From contig NZ_JAGTWY010000001.1 in the NCBI RefSeq assembly GCF_023657445.1, positions 558,001 to 622,000 on the forward strand: a stretch of DNA of 64,000 nucleotides, in the 5' to 3' direction. The stretch comes from Marinobacter sediminum. Its GTDB lineage: Bacteria; Pseudomonadota; Gammaproteobacteria; Pseudomonadales; Oleiphilaceae. The position numbers were made by a program, and so were the translations under genes. Positions within the stretch are counted from its first letter, which is position 1. Every line of letters begins with the position of its first letter. This document shows positions 10,405 to 18,813 of the stretch, one piece after another. The notes under the pieces were generated by a model. That model ran no database searches. It was not told the DNA's origin and saw only the letters and a program-made list of their open reading frames with translations.

Positions 10405-10875
10405 ATGGACACCAAAAAGAAATTGCTGGTTGTTGCCCATGCGCCTTCCCCGAATACTCTCAAACTGCGGGACGCGGTCGCGCAGGGTGCTCGCCACGAA
10501 GATATCGAGAACGTCGAGGTAACGGTCCTGGCACCCCTGGATGCAGGCCCTGAGGACGTTCTTGCCTGCGATGCCATTATCCTGGGCACCACTGAAAACC
10601 TCGGCTACATGAGCGGGGCTCTGAAGGACTTCTTTGATCGCAGTTACTACCCCTGCCTGGAAAAAACCCAGGGCTTGCCCTTTGCTTACTACATCCGGGC
10701 AGGGCATGACGGTACCGGTACCAACCGGGCGATTGAAAGTATCACCACAGGTCTTCGCTGGCGGCAACTCCAGGACCCCCTGATTTGCCGGGGCGAATAC
10801 CGGGACGAGTTCGAGGAACAGTGTCGGGAACTGGGAATGTACGTTGCGGCTAGCCTGGACGCTGGCCTAATCTGA
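10405..10875 (+). CDS. Flavodoxin-like NAD(P)H reductase family protein
   Basis: A 156-residue flavodoxin-fold protein. The first strand KKLLVVAHAPSPNTLKL supplies a phosphate-binding-type loop, and IILGTTENLGYMSGALKDFFDR matches the flavin-contact region of flavodoxin-like reductases. It probably binds FMN; the reaction is unknown. GGGAGG six bases before the ATG gives a strong ribosome site. It sits 19 bases behind recA in the place where recX is usually found, so it may be co-transcribed with recA and therefore DNA-damage inducible, which is inference from position. Confidence 0.75.
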   Translation: MDTKKKLLVVAHAPSPNTLKLRDAVAQGARHEDIENVEVTVLAPLDAGPEDVLACDAIILGTTENLGYMSGALKDFFDRSYYPCLEKTQGLPFAYYIRAGHDGTGTNRAIESITTGLRWRQLQDPLICRGEYRDEFEEQCRELGMYVAASLDAGLI

Positions 10876-10890
10876 GAGACGTTTCAGTCT

Positions 10891-11268
10891 TCAGCTGGCA
10901 AACCGGTTGTAGAAGCCTTCGATTCGCGACAGAGCATTGTCGGCTGCACGTGAATAGCCTTTTTTATCCTGGCAATAACTGAACTGTACGCTAACCCGGA
11001 AACCAGTCTGAAATGGCTGGCATTCCACCACCCGCGCACAGACCCGCGATTCGCTGATGTACTTACCCTGAAAATCCATAAATAACCGGACCCCCGGTTC
11101 CACCGGGCGTGGACAAAGTACAGCCATACCGTAGCGATTAAGGTCCAGGCAGGTAACGGCTGTGGCCTGTCTGCCGCGACCAAACAAGCCGCGTTCCCGC
11201 AAATGTACTTTGAGGCAAGAGGCCGGGAAGCGATCCTTGATTCTGCGATCTGCGGAATCACTCGTCAT
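10891..11268 (-). CDS. PilZ domain protein
   Basis: A 125-residue single PilZ domain, a receptor fold for cyclic di-GMP. The RRIKDR cluster near residue 8 matches the RxxxR motif and DLNRYGM near residue 43 fills the place of (D/N)xSxxG, with Asn in place of the usual Ser. It is cytoplasmic, with no membrane segments. It faces the recA-flavodoxin unit tail to tail with only 15 bases between stops and no clear terminator. Its target process (motility, adhesion or polysaccharide) cannot be read from the neighbours. Confidence 0.75.
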   Translation of the reverse strand: MTSDSADRRIKDRFPASCLKVHLRERGLFGRGRQATAVTCLDLNRYGMAVLCPRPVEPGVRLFMDFQGKYISESRVCARVVECQPFQTGFRVSVQFSYCQDKKGYSRAADNALSRIEGFYNRFAS

Positions 11269-11489
11269 ACGTTGGCATCCATCGCGTGTCTTGTCTTTGT
11301 TATTGGCCGAACCGTTGGTTGGCTAAACCGTGGTCGGGAGATGAAGTGTAGTTCTCGGACATAGGTCTGAAAAATGACTGGCGGCTGTTTTGTGAACTGG
11401 CTAACAGTTTTGTGGAGCCCTGAAACGTTCCGAGAAATCTATACCCTGCACGCGACAGGGAGGGCTGCAGAATCTACAATGACCGGCCA

Positions 11490-13925
11490 ATGATTCAACT
11501 GTTACAGGACCAAACCTTGAAGTCACTGTCTCTGCACCAGCTCTACAAAGCCTGTGTTCTGAAAGATTTGCCATTCAAAACCACCAGACAACTGGAGCCT
11601 CTGTCCGAAATCGTCGGCCAGAATCGCGCCCAGGAAGCGGTGCGCTTTGCGCTGGCTATGCCCCATGGTGGATACAACGTCTACGCGGTGGGCCGCAACG
11701 GTCTGGGTAAACGCACCATGATGCTGCGTTATCTTGAGCACCATGTGGATACCGATCAGCAAAGCCATGACTGGTGCTATGTGGCGAACTTCGAGGAGCC
11801 AAGGGTACCCAAGCTGTTGCAGCTGCCTGCGGGCCAGGGAACTCAGCTCAAGCAGGACATGGAAAAGCTCATGAGTCGTCTGGTGAAGGTGATTCCCCAG
11901 ACGTTTGACAGTGACAGCTTTCTGGAGCGCTCCGAGCAGCTCAAGAACGAATACGGCAAGATGCAGGAAGACGAGCTGGAAAAGGTTGCGGCTCAGGCTA
12001 AACGAAAAAAGGTTCGCCTGACCGTTTCCACACCTGGCGGCTATCGGTTGGTGGCCATGAATGGTGAGGAGCCCCACACCGCGGAATCGTTTCAGGCATT
12101 GACGGAGGCGCAGCGGGACAAGTTCGAAGACGCCATCGACAAGCTTGAGAAAAAACTGCGTCAGGCACTTCGTAAGTTGGCCGACTGGGAGCAGGAGTAT
12201 GCCGATAAGCAGCAGGCCTTGAATGAGGAGACGCTTGCGGGCATTTCCGGTCACCAGATCGACGAACTCGAGCAGAAATACAAGGATATGCCGGAGGTTG
12301 TTGCTTTTTTCGAGGCGGTACGGGCCGATCTGGCAGAGAATCTCGATATTTTCCTTGATGACAACGAGGAGCAGGCAGCGATCGCCTATGCGTCGCTGGA
12401 CAAGAAGATGCCGAGACGTTATCTGGTCAACGTGCTGGTGCATCAGAAAACCAACGAAGTCCCCATGGTGGTTGAGGACAACCCGACCTACCACAATCTG
12501 TTCGGTTACGTGGAAAACGTCACCTTCAAAGGCACGGTTTTCACCGATTTCTCGCTGATACGCCCGGGCAGCCTGCATAAGGCCAATGGTGGTTATCTGT
12601 TGATGGATGCCATCAAGGTGCTTGAGCAGCCTTTCGTGTGGGATGGCCTGAAACGGGCGCTGCGTTCCAAGTGCATTCAGATCAACTCGCTGGAGCGGGA
12701 GCTGACCCTTTCCGGGACCATATCCATTGAGCCGGAAGCGGTGCCACTGGATGTGAAGATTGTGCTGTTTGGTGACCGTGAAACCTGGATGCTGCTGCAG
12801 GAATACGATTCAGAGTTCGCGGAGCTGTTTCGGGTAACCGCGGATTTCGAGAACGAAATGTATCGCTCCGATGACAGTCAGCTGCTGTACGCCAAGTTTA
12901 TTGCCAGCCTCGTGAGCGAGAAGCAACTGCTGCACTGCTCGAACAAGGCCGTTGCCAGGGTGATCGAGCACAGCGCTCGTATGGCCGAGCACCAGAATCG
13001 CCTCTCCCTCCATGCAGCCAATATTGCCAACCTGCTGAGGGAGTCTGATTTCTGGGCCCGTCAGGCTGGAGCGAAGCTCATCCAGGATATTCATGTGGAG
13101 CGTGCTCTGGAAAGTGCCAAATACCGGGATAGCCGGATCCGTGACCAGTTTTACGATTCCATCCGAGATGGTTCAACGCTGGTGTCTACCAGTGGTACCT
13201 GTGTCGGGCAGGTTAATGCCCTGTCGGTACTCTCGACCGGTGGTTTTGAGTTCGGTCTGTCTAATCGTGTCACCGCAACCTGCTATTATGGAGATGGTGC
13301 GGTCATGGATATCGAGCGGGATGTGAAGCTGGGCGGTAACATCCATTCGAAAGGGGTGATGATCCTCAGCTCGTGGCTGGCCTCTCACTTTGCTGTGACG
13401 GATCCGATGCACCTGTCGGCGAGCCTCACCTTCGAACAGAATTATGGCGAAGTGGATGGCGATAGTGCTTCCCTCGCGGAGCTGTGTGCCCTGATTTCAT
13501 CATTGTCGGGTGTGCCCGTGCGTCAGGACCTGGCCATCACCGGCTCGGTCAACCAATTTGGAGAAGTGCAGCCTATTGGTGGCGTAAATGAAAAGGCAGA
13601 AGGGTTCTTCGCGACCTGCCAGCTTACAGGTGGCCTGACCGGCACCCAGGGCGTGGTTGTTCCGGGCACAAACGTCCAGAATCTGATGCTGGACAGTGAG
13701 TTGGTCAACGCAGTGCGGGAAGGAAACTTTTCCGTGTATGCCGTTTCCCATCTTGAAGAGGCGGTTACGCTGCTGCTGGGCAAGCCTGCTGGCAAGGCGG
13801 ATGATAAAGGCAGGTACCCGAAGCAGAGTGTTTTTGGCATTATCCAGCAAAGGCTTGAAAAAATGCGCGAGCACGAGCATCAGGAACATGCCCGAGATGC
13901 CAATAAAGACCCGTCAATTCATTGA
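11490..13925 (+). CDS. Lon-like ATP-dependent protease (COG1067 / AsrA type)
   Basis: An 811-residue AAA+ Lon-like protease, the soluble type related to Pseudomonas AsrA and archaeal LonB rather than classical Lon, whose N-terminal substrate domain is absent. Walker A is GRNGLGKRT near residue 68. A long coiled-coil insertion spans about residues 120-300. The C-terminal protease domain has the Ser-Lys dyad: serine in DGDSAS (about residue 659) and lysine in GGVNEKAEG (about 702). It should degrade damaged or regulatory proteins under stress. No clear ribosome site precedes the ATG. The response-regulator gene follows 39 bases on. Confidence 0.92.
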   Translation: MIQLLQDQTLKSLSLHQLYKACVLKDLPFKTTRQLEPLSEIVGQNRAQEAVRFALAMPHGGYNVYAVGRNGLGKRTMMLRYLEHHVDTDQQSHDWCYVANFEEPRVPKLLQLPAGQGTQLKQDMEKLMSRLVKVIPQTFDSDSFLERSEQLKNEYGKMQEDELEKVAAQAKRKKVRLTVSTPGGYRLVAMNGEEPHTAESFQALTEAQRDKFEDAIDKLEKKLRQALRKLADWEQEYADKQQALNEETLAGISGHQIDELEQKYKDMPEVVAFFEAVRADLAENLDIFLDDNEEQAAIAYASLDKKMPRRYLVNVLVHQKTNEVPMVVEDNPTYHNLFGYVENVTFKGTVFTDFSLIRPGSLHKANGGYLLMDAIKVLEQPFVWDGLKRALRSKCIQINSLERELTLSGTISIEPEAVPLDVKIVLFGDRETWMLLQEYDSEFAELFRVTADFENEMYRSDDSQLLYAKFIASLVSEKQLLHCSNKAVARVIEHSARMAEHQNRLSLHAANIANLLRESDFWARQAGAKLIQDIHVERALESAKYRDSRIRDQFYDSIRDGSTLVSTSGTCVGQVNALSVLSTGGFEFGLSNRVTATCYYGDGAVMDIERDVKLGGNIHSKGVMILSSWLASHFAVTDPMHLSASLTFEQNYGEVDGDSASLAELCALISSLSGVPVRQDLAITGSVNQFGEVQPIGGVNEKAEGFFATCQLTGGLTGTQGVVVPGTNVQNLMLDSELVNAVREGNFSVYAVSHLEEAVTLLLGKPAGKADDKGRYPKQSVFGIIQQRLEKMREHEHQEHARDANKDPSIH

Positions 13926-13964
13926 TCGGGCTCCATAAGAAAACGGACAGGAGAGAATACTTCC

Positions 13965-14591
13965 ATGACTGATATCCAGCAGACTGTCTACGTAGTAGAG
14001 GACGACGAAGCGGTTCGTGATTCACTGGAGTTGTTGCTGAAATCTGACGGCAAGCCGGTGAAAACCTATGAGAGCGCGACAGCTTTCCTCAAGGATTACT
14101 CCGACAAGATGGCCGGATGCATCGTGCTGGATATCCGTATGCCAGGAATGGATGGTATGGAGCTTCAGAAGAAGCTGAACGAGCAGCACTCGATTCTCCC
14201 GATAATTTTTGTGACCGGGCATGGTGATGTGCCCATGGCGGTGGACGCCATGAAAGAGGGGGCGGTGGACTTTATCCAGAAACCCTATCGCGAGGAAGCT
14301 TTGCTGGAAAAAATTGAGGCGGCTCTAGAGCAGGATCTGGAACAGCGTAAATCCCTGGATGAGAAGCAGGAAATCATTCGCCGTATCAAGAGCCTTACGC
14401 CCCGAGAGCACGAGATCATGGATCGCATGATCGCCGGCCAGGCCAACAAGGTGATTGCCATTGAGCTCGAAATCAGTCAACGCACGGTGGAAATTCATCG
14501 CTCCAGGGTGATGCACAAGATGGGAACCCATTCCCTCGCTCACCTGGTTCGTATGGTCTTGTCCGTAAAGGACCTTATCGACGCGAAGTGA
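13965..14591 (+). CDS. FixJ-family response regulator
   Basis: A 208-residue two-domain regulator. The receiver domain spans roughly residues 8-120 with the phosphoacceptor Asp near 56 in CIVLDIRMPGMDG, the switch threonine in VTGHGD and the lysine in QKPY. A LuxR-type helix-turn-helix follows (LTPREHEIMDRMIAGQANKVIA, then ISQRTVEIHRSRVMHKMG), typical of FixJ/TtrR/StyR regulators. The hybrid kinase gene starts within 50 bases, so the two probably form a signalling pair. The stimulus and target genes are not evident. Confidence 0.9.
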   Translation: MTDIQQTVYVVEDDEAVRDSLELLLKSDGKPVKTYESATAFLKDYSDKMAGCIVLDIRMPGMDGMELQKKLNEQHSILPIIFVTGHGDVPMAVDAMKEGAVDFIQKPYREEALLEKIEAALEQDLEQRKSLDEKQEIIRRIKSLTPREHEIMDRMIAGQANKVIAIELEISQRTVEIHRSRVMHKMGTHSLAHLVRMVLSVKDLIDAK

Positions 14592-14636
14592 TCCTGCCTG
14601 CATTATACGGTGACGTTTTCAACCGGCCCCGTTTAT

Positions 14637-16226
14637 ATGACTGAAGTTGTCAGTGAAAACTCGGAGGTGACGGTTCTGCTTGTGGATGACAATCCGCAGA
14701 ACCTCAAAGTCCTCTATGAGACCCTTAAGGACAAAGGCTATCGCCTGCTGATTGCCAATGAGGGGGACAAGGCCCTGGATCTGGCGCACCGCCATCAGCC
14801 CGAAGTAATCCTGCTTGATATCATGATGCCGGATATGGATGGCTATGAGGTGTGCGAACGCCTCAAGGCCGACCCGGAAACGGCAGACTGCGCCGTGGTT
14901 TTCCTCTCTGCTCTGGATGATCTCCAGGCCAAGGTAAGAGGCTTTTCACTGGGTGGGGCGGATTACATTTCCAAGCCATTCCAGTCCCAGGAAGTTATTG
15001 CCCGCGTTAAGACCCATGCCCGCGTCATTCGCCTTGAGCGCGAACTGCAGGCGCGCAACCGCGAGCTGCAGGGTGATCAGACCCGGATTCTCAACTCCAT
15101 CAGCGAGGGCATTTACGGTCTCGATGAGAATGGCGTGATCGAGTTTGCCAATCCCGCAGCGGCGGCGATTTTGGGGAGCCCGGTGGATGCGATTATAGGC
15201 TGTAATTTTTTCGAGATTCATTTTGCGGCGGTGGGCGAAGATACTGGCGGATTGCCCGTTCATGGTACGTGCCGCCAGGGCGTGGCCGAGAGCCAGCGTA
15301 ATATCCGAATGTTACGCACGGATGGTAGCGGCTTCCCCGCAGAGTACCGTTCCACCCCGAAGCTTGATGACGATGAACTGCACGGAGCGGTTGTGGTTTT
15401 TCGTGACATCACGGCGGAGCTGGAAAGCGAGGCGGCTCTGGAAGAAGCCAGGGAGCTGGTTCAGGAGCAGCGTGATCAACTTGCTCATGCCTCACGCCTG
15501 ACCACCATGGGTGAAATGGCTGCAGGATTTGCTCATGAGGTTAATCAGCCGCTGACTGCCATCACAAATTACGCCCGCGTCTCCAAGCGAATGATGGGCA
15601 AGGAAACACCGGATCTTGGCCTGATTGGGGAAACCCTGGACAAGATTGAAGCCCAGTCTCATCGTGCCAGTGAAATCATTCGTCGAATTCGCCGGTTTAT
15701 GAAAAAGCCGGCAACCGGCAAGGAGATTATTTCCATGCCGGCGCTGCTTGAGGATACGAGGCAGTTTGCAGAAGTGGACATGCGTAACAACGAAGGTGGT
15801 ATCGAGGTTGCGGTACCAGAGGGTTTGCCGGATGTCCTGGCCGACCCGATCCAGGTGCAGCAGGTTGCGCTGAACCTCATTCGTAATGCCCTTGAGGCAA
15901 CGCGCAGCTCCGGATCAGCCACGCCGGTGGAGGTTAGTGCAAGTCTGGTTGGCTCGCATTGTGTGCGGGTGCAGGTAAGAGATTATGGTGTTGGCCTGTC
16001 CGCGGATGCTGAGGACAAACTGTTTCTGCCGTTTTATACCACCAAGGATGAGGGTATGGGCATCGGCCTGGCTACCTGCCGCTCGCTGATTCAGGCTCAG
16101 GGGGGAGATATCGGTTTCGAGCGTCCCCAGGATGGTGGTGCCTGTTTCTTCTTCACGCTGCCTGTTGCCGGTGCGGAAGGCGCTCCCTGTCGTCCGGATA
16201 ATCCGCCTGATACCCGGGAAGACTGA
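14637..16226 (+). CDS. Hybrid sensor kinase: receiver-PAS-histidine kinase
   Basis: A 529-residue soluble protein with unusual domain order. An N-terminal receiver domain (VLLVDDNPQN; Asp in ILLDIMMPDMDG) is followed by a PAS domain (about residues 140-260), a HisKA domain with the phosphoacceptor His near 301 in FAHEVNQPLTAI, and an HATPase domain with the N box NLIRNALEA, DYGVGLS and GMGIGLATCRSL. No membrane segment is seen, so it senses inside the cell or is driven through its own receiver. The H-box is of the FixL/DctB kind, fitting its FixJ-type neighbour. The start may instead be GTG at 14610. Confidence 0.88.
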   Translation: MTEVVSENSEVTVLLVDDNPQNLKVLYETLKDKGYRLLIANEGDKALDLAHRHQPEVILLDIMMPDMDGYEVCERLKADPETADCAVVFLSALDDLQAKVRGFSLGGADYISKPFQSQEVIARVKTHARVIRLERELQARNRELQGDQTRILNSISEGIYGLDENGVIEFANPAAAAILGSPVDAIIGCNFFEIHFAAVGEDTGGLPVHGTCRQGVAESQRNIRMLRTDGSGFPAEYRSTPKLDDDELHGAVVVFRDITAELESEAALEEARELVQEQRDQLAHASRLTTMGEMAAGFAHEVNQPLTAITNYARVSKRMMGKETPDLGLIGETLDKIEAQSHRASEIIRRIRRFMKKPATGKEIISMPALLEDTRQFAEVDMRNNEGGIEVAVPEGLPDVLADPIQVQQVALNLIRNALEATRSSGSATPVEVSASLVGSHCVRVQVRDYGVGLSADAEDKLFLPFYTTKDEGMGIGLATCRSLIQAQGGDIGFERPQDGGACFFFTLPVAGAEGAPCRPDNPPDTRED

Positions 16227-16242
16227 CACTCAGTCTTCCCGG
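16214..16242. terminator. Long perfect hairpin between convergent genes, no U-tract
   Basis: A 13-base-pair perfect stem (16214-16226 with 16230-16242, loop CAC) contains the kinase stop codon in its left arm. It lies between the convergent kinase and MaoC genes and could stop both transcripts, but neither side has a T-run, so a classical intrinsic mechanism is doubtful. Confidence 0.45.
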
Positions 16243-16247
16243 AATCG

Positions 16248-17126
16248 CTACAGCCATTCAATGTGCCCGCTCAGGTGAGGCGCATTGCCCTCGTCGTTCA
16301 GTAGCTGATAATCACAGCCCGATTGACCCATTTGCCAGTTCAGCTGTGCATTTCCCGGCAGGAGCAGCGGCTTTTTGAACTGGCATGTCACCCTGAAACA
16401 AGGGGATTTCCAACCTTTCTGCTGTTCCAGCAGCGCCAGTGCATGGGCCTTGCTCCACATGCCGTGGGCTATGGCGCGGGGGAAACCGAATGCCCTTGCG
16501 CTGAGCGCATGCATGTGAATCGGATTGCTGTCGCCCGAGACACTGGCGTACTGACGGCCTATCGACTCCGGCACCGTGATGTTGAGTGTGTTGGGGTAGC
16601 GATCAAGCGTTGGTGGCGGGCTTTTCTCCCGGGGGCTGCTTTCCGTGTTGTCCGCCTGCCTGAACAGCGTGACGCTGGTCTCCTCCCAGATAAGTTTGCC
16701 GGCGGAATAGGCCTCGGTAATCAGGTCAAACTCTATTCCCCGTTTGCTGCGCTCCTGCTGCCCAAGCCGGACATGTATGTCCAGATTCTCACCGGTTCCG
16801 ATTTCCCGGTATTGGGTAATGGTGTTGTGTAGATGCACAAGGCCGAGTAGCGGTAAAGGAAATGCCTTTTCAGTCAGCAGCTTCAGGTGTAGTGGAAAGG
16901 CCATAACATGTGGCCAGGTAACTGGAACCCGGGTGTGATGAGGGTAGCCACAGATGCTTTCGTAACGGGGTAGCGTGCCGTTGGCTGAGTTGACTCCCAG
17001 AAGGCTGGCAGACAGCTTCGGAATGGAAATGTCTCCGGAGGATTTGCCGGACTTTGGCAGCAATGCCTTTGCGTACAGCGGCAGTAAGGCCGGTGGAGCG
17101 TTGTGGTAGACAAGAGTTTCTGGCAT
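16248..17126 (-). CDS. MaoC-like dehydratase/hydratase
   Basis: A 292-residue protein with a MaoC/hydratase-2 hot-dog domain in its C-terminal half. The signature SGDSNPIHMH (about residue 200) holds the catalytic Asp and His of (R)-specific enoyl-CoA hydratases, and FGFPRAIAHGMWS follows as in the family. The N-terminal half looks like a degenerate second hot-dog domain, as in eukaryotic-type hydratase 2. It should act on an enoyl-CoA in fatty-acid or polyketide-like metabolism. GGGAGA eight bases upstream supports the start. It is divergent from an AraC regulator that may control it. Confidence 0.85.
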   Translation of the reverse strand: MPETLVYHNAPPALLPLYAKALLPKSGKSSGDISIPKLSASLLGVNSANGTLPRYESICGYPHHTRVPVTWPHVMAFPLHLKLLTEKAFPLPLLGLVHLHNTITQYREIGTGENLDIHVRLGQQERSKRGIEFDLITEAYSAGKLIWEETSVTLFRQADNTESSPREKSPPPTLDRYPNTLNITVPESIGRQYASVSGDSNPIHMHALSARAFGFPRAIAHGMWSKAHALALLEQQKGWKSPCFRVTCQFKKPLLLPGNAQLNWQMGQSGCDYQLLNDEGNAPHLSGHIEWL

Positions 17127-17383
17127 CTCAGTGTTCTCCCTGGTTCACGGTTTTCCCTGTGTAAATGGTTGCATACTGGTGGCCTAAGTACTGGTTTTTT
17201 TACATTCTGGTACAACTGTGAGTCTGTGGCCTGATATGCTCTGGTTAAGACTATGGTCTAAGACGGGCAATGCTAGAGACTTTCAGTCTGGCAAACCCGG
17301 CCAGATCAGGCATTGACTTGGCATGCCCCGGCGAGTGTCCGGCGGGTCAAAGTGATATTAAGCAAATAAAAAAACGGAATCTT

Positions 17384-18418
17384 ATGCAGGAACTTCGTGA
17401 CGCGGGAGTGATGTTGCGCCTGATCTACGAGGCAATGAAAAAAAAAGGCATCGACACCGATACCATTTTCAGCCGTCTGGGCGTTGACGAGAGTTACGTT
17501 TATACCGAGCAGTTGCGTACGCCTCACAGTGCCCAGCTGTACTTCTGGCAGGTGGTTGAAGACGTCTCGGGAGATCCAGACATAGGCCTCCACCTTGGTC
17601 AGCTGCTCCCGGTCTACAAGGGGCAAGTGCTCGAATACCTGTTTCTCAGTAGTCCGACATTTGGTGAGGGCCTGCATCGCGCCCAGAACTATCAGCGCCT
17701 GTTGAGCGACGCTGCCAATACCGATTTCTTCACTGAGGGTGACGACGCCTGCATGGTGTTGGATGCAGCTTCCGAAGAGGTGAGGCGTTTGAAGCACTTT
17801 AATGAGTGTTTCGTGCTGGGCCTGATTACATTTTTCCGTTCTATTACGGATGACAGCTTTCACCCGTCTCGCATTGAGTTTGAGCATTCCCGGGATCAGC
17901 AGGGCCAGGAGCATGTTTCTGAAGTGCTCGGCTGCGACGTCATCTTCGGAGCGGAAGAGAATCGGCTATTTTTCCCGGCAAAACTGCTGGCCCATGCATC
18001 GCCCCACGCGGAGCCCGAGTTGCTGGACCTGCACGAGCGATTTGCCAGCGAGCAGGTGGCGCGCCTTGAGAAGAAAGATATCGTCGGCCAGGTGGAGCGT
18101 ATTGTGGCTGAACTTCTGGATGGCGGTGAGGTTACCCTGGATGCCGTAGCCGAGCGCCTTGATATTAAACCCCGAACGTTGCGCACGCGGCTGACCGAAG
18201 CTGAAACCAGCTTTAATCAGGTACTGGCCGATTTCCGTTACCGTCTTGCCCGGCAGTTGCTGGCCACCACGGATGAGTCGATCGACGAGATCGTTTACCT
18301 GACCGGATTCTCGGAGCCGAGTACCTTCTACCGTGCCTTCAAGCGCTGGTCCAGCATGACACCGATTGAGTATCGCAAGACTGCGCAGGGCAAGGATGTC
18401 ATGGTTGATGCCATGTGA
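17384..18418 (+). CDS. AraC-family regulator, PF12625 N-terminal domain
   Basis: A 344-residue activator-type regulator. The N-terminal ligand domain is of the PF12625 (arabinose-binding-like / OruR-type) kind, and the C-terminal AraC DNA-binding domain shows VTLDAVAERLDIKPRTLRTRL and the second helix-turn-helix IDEIVYLTGFSEPSTFYRAFKRW. I use the ATG at 17384 with GGAA just upstream; the frame extends in-frame to 17270, but that stretch reads as non-conserved. It is divergent from the MaoC gene. The gap contains TACTGGT twice (17174, 17189) and a related TTCTGGT (17205), possible binding half-sites. Confidence 0.85.
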   Translation: MQELRDAGVMLRLIYEAMKKKGIDTDTIFSRLGVDESYVYTEQLRTPHSAQLYFWQVVEDVSGDPDIGLHLGQLLPVYKGQVLEYLFLSSPTFGEGLHRAQNYQRLLSDAANTDFFTEGDDACMVLDAASEEVRRLKHFNECFVLGLITFFRSITDDSFHPSRIEFEHSRDQQGQEHVSEVLGCDVIFGAEENRLFFPAKLLAHASPHAEPELLDLHERFASEQVARLEKKDIVGQVERIVAELLDGGEVTLDAVAERLDIKPRTLRTRLTEAETSFNQVLADFRYRLARQLLATTDESIDEIVYLTGFSEPSTFYRAFKRWSSMTPIEYRKTAQGKDVMVDAM

Positions 18419-18451
18419 AATGCTTCTTTCGGATTTTTTTCCGAAAAAACG

Positions 18452-18479
18452 TTGACATAACAGGGTGCCTCTTTATAAT
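18452..18479 (+). promoter_or_regulatory. Consensus sigma-70 promoter of tRNA-Asp
   Basis: Perfect -35 TTGACA (18452-18457) and perfect -10 TATAAT (18474-18479) with a 16-base spacer, then a GC-rich discriminator (GCGCCC) as in stringently controlled stable-RNA promoters. Upstream, 18427-18446, lie T-rich and A-rich tracts that could act as an UP element. Confidence 0.9.
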
Positions 18480-18489
18480 GCGCCCTCGT

Positions 18490-18549
18490 TGTCACAGAGC
18501 AGTCAGACCCCTGACTGTGCCGCCTGAATCAGGCAAGATGTGACAGCCA
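18490..18549 (+). ncRNA. Structured, tRNA-like leader before tRNA-Asp
   Basis: The 5' leader of the tRNA-Asp transcript can fold as a closed three-way junction: a 7-bp closing stem TGTCACA/TGTGACA (18490-18496 with 18539-18545), a 7-bp hairpin CAGTCAG/CTGACTG (18500-18517) and a 5-bp hairpin GCCTG/CAGGC (18522-18534). The closing stem is followed by G-CCA, like an acceptor end. It has no recognisable anticodon or T-loop, so it is not a functional tRNA; it may be a tRNA relic, a processing guide or a separate small RNA. Confidence 0.45.
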
Positions 18550-18553
18550 ACGC

Positions 18554-18630
18554 GGAGCGGTAGTTCAGCTGGTTAGAATACCGGCCTGTCACGCCGGGGG
18601 TCGCGGGTTCGAGTCCCGTCCGCTCCGCCA
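18554..18630 (+). tRNA. tRNA-Asp (GTC)
   Basis: A 77-base cloverleaf with the CCA end encoded. Acceptor stem GGAGCGG/CCGCTCC, anticodon loop CTGTCAC giving anticodon GTC, T-arm with GGTTCGAGTCC, discriminator G then CCA. The promoter is consensus. No clear hairpin terminator follows; the next 90 bases are T-rich then lead into a tiny acidic reading frame. Confidence 0.97.
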
Positions 18631-18726
18631 TTTTCTCTCCTCGCTTTTGTTTCCCCAGATTTCTGTCATCGCACTGTCACAGTCTATTTGTAGGGTATTC
18701 CTGAATTCACTGAACAGGAAATGTCC

Positions 18727-18813
18727 ATGCTTGACTACGAAGAAGAGCTCATTGAAAACCAATTCGAAGAATTCGATGACGACGAAGGCTTCGATGACGC
18801 AATTGAGATCTAG
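18727..18813 (+). CDS. Possible acidic microprotein (28 aa)
   Basis: A tiny reading frame encoding MLDYEEELIENQFEEF followed by an Asp/Glu-rich tail (DDDEGFDDAIEI). AGGA stands seven bases before this ATG; a second in-frame ATG is at 18721. Nearly half of its residues are Asp or Glu and there are no basic residues. It lies about 90 bases after tRNA-Asp and its stop overlaps the stop of the convergent AraC gene. It may be translated from read-through of the tRNA promoter or may be chance; I know no family for it. Confidence 0.35.
   Translation: MLDYEEELIENQFEEFDDDEGFDDAIEI

Noticed and set aside
17174..17211. Three TNCTGGT copies as an AraC operator
   Set aside because: Spacing of 15-16 bases is not helical-turn spacing and the unit is short; mentioned only in the gene entry.
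18427..18446. TTTCGGA/TCCGAAA stem as terminator of the AraC gene at 17.4-18.4 kb
   Set aside because: The loop is all T and the stem is followed by A residues; better explained as an A/T-rich UP-like region before the tRNA-Asp promoter.
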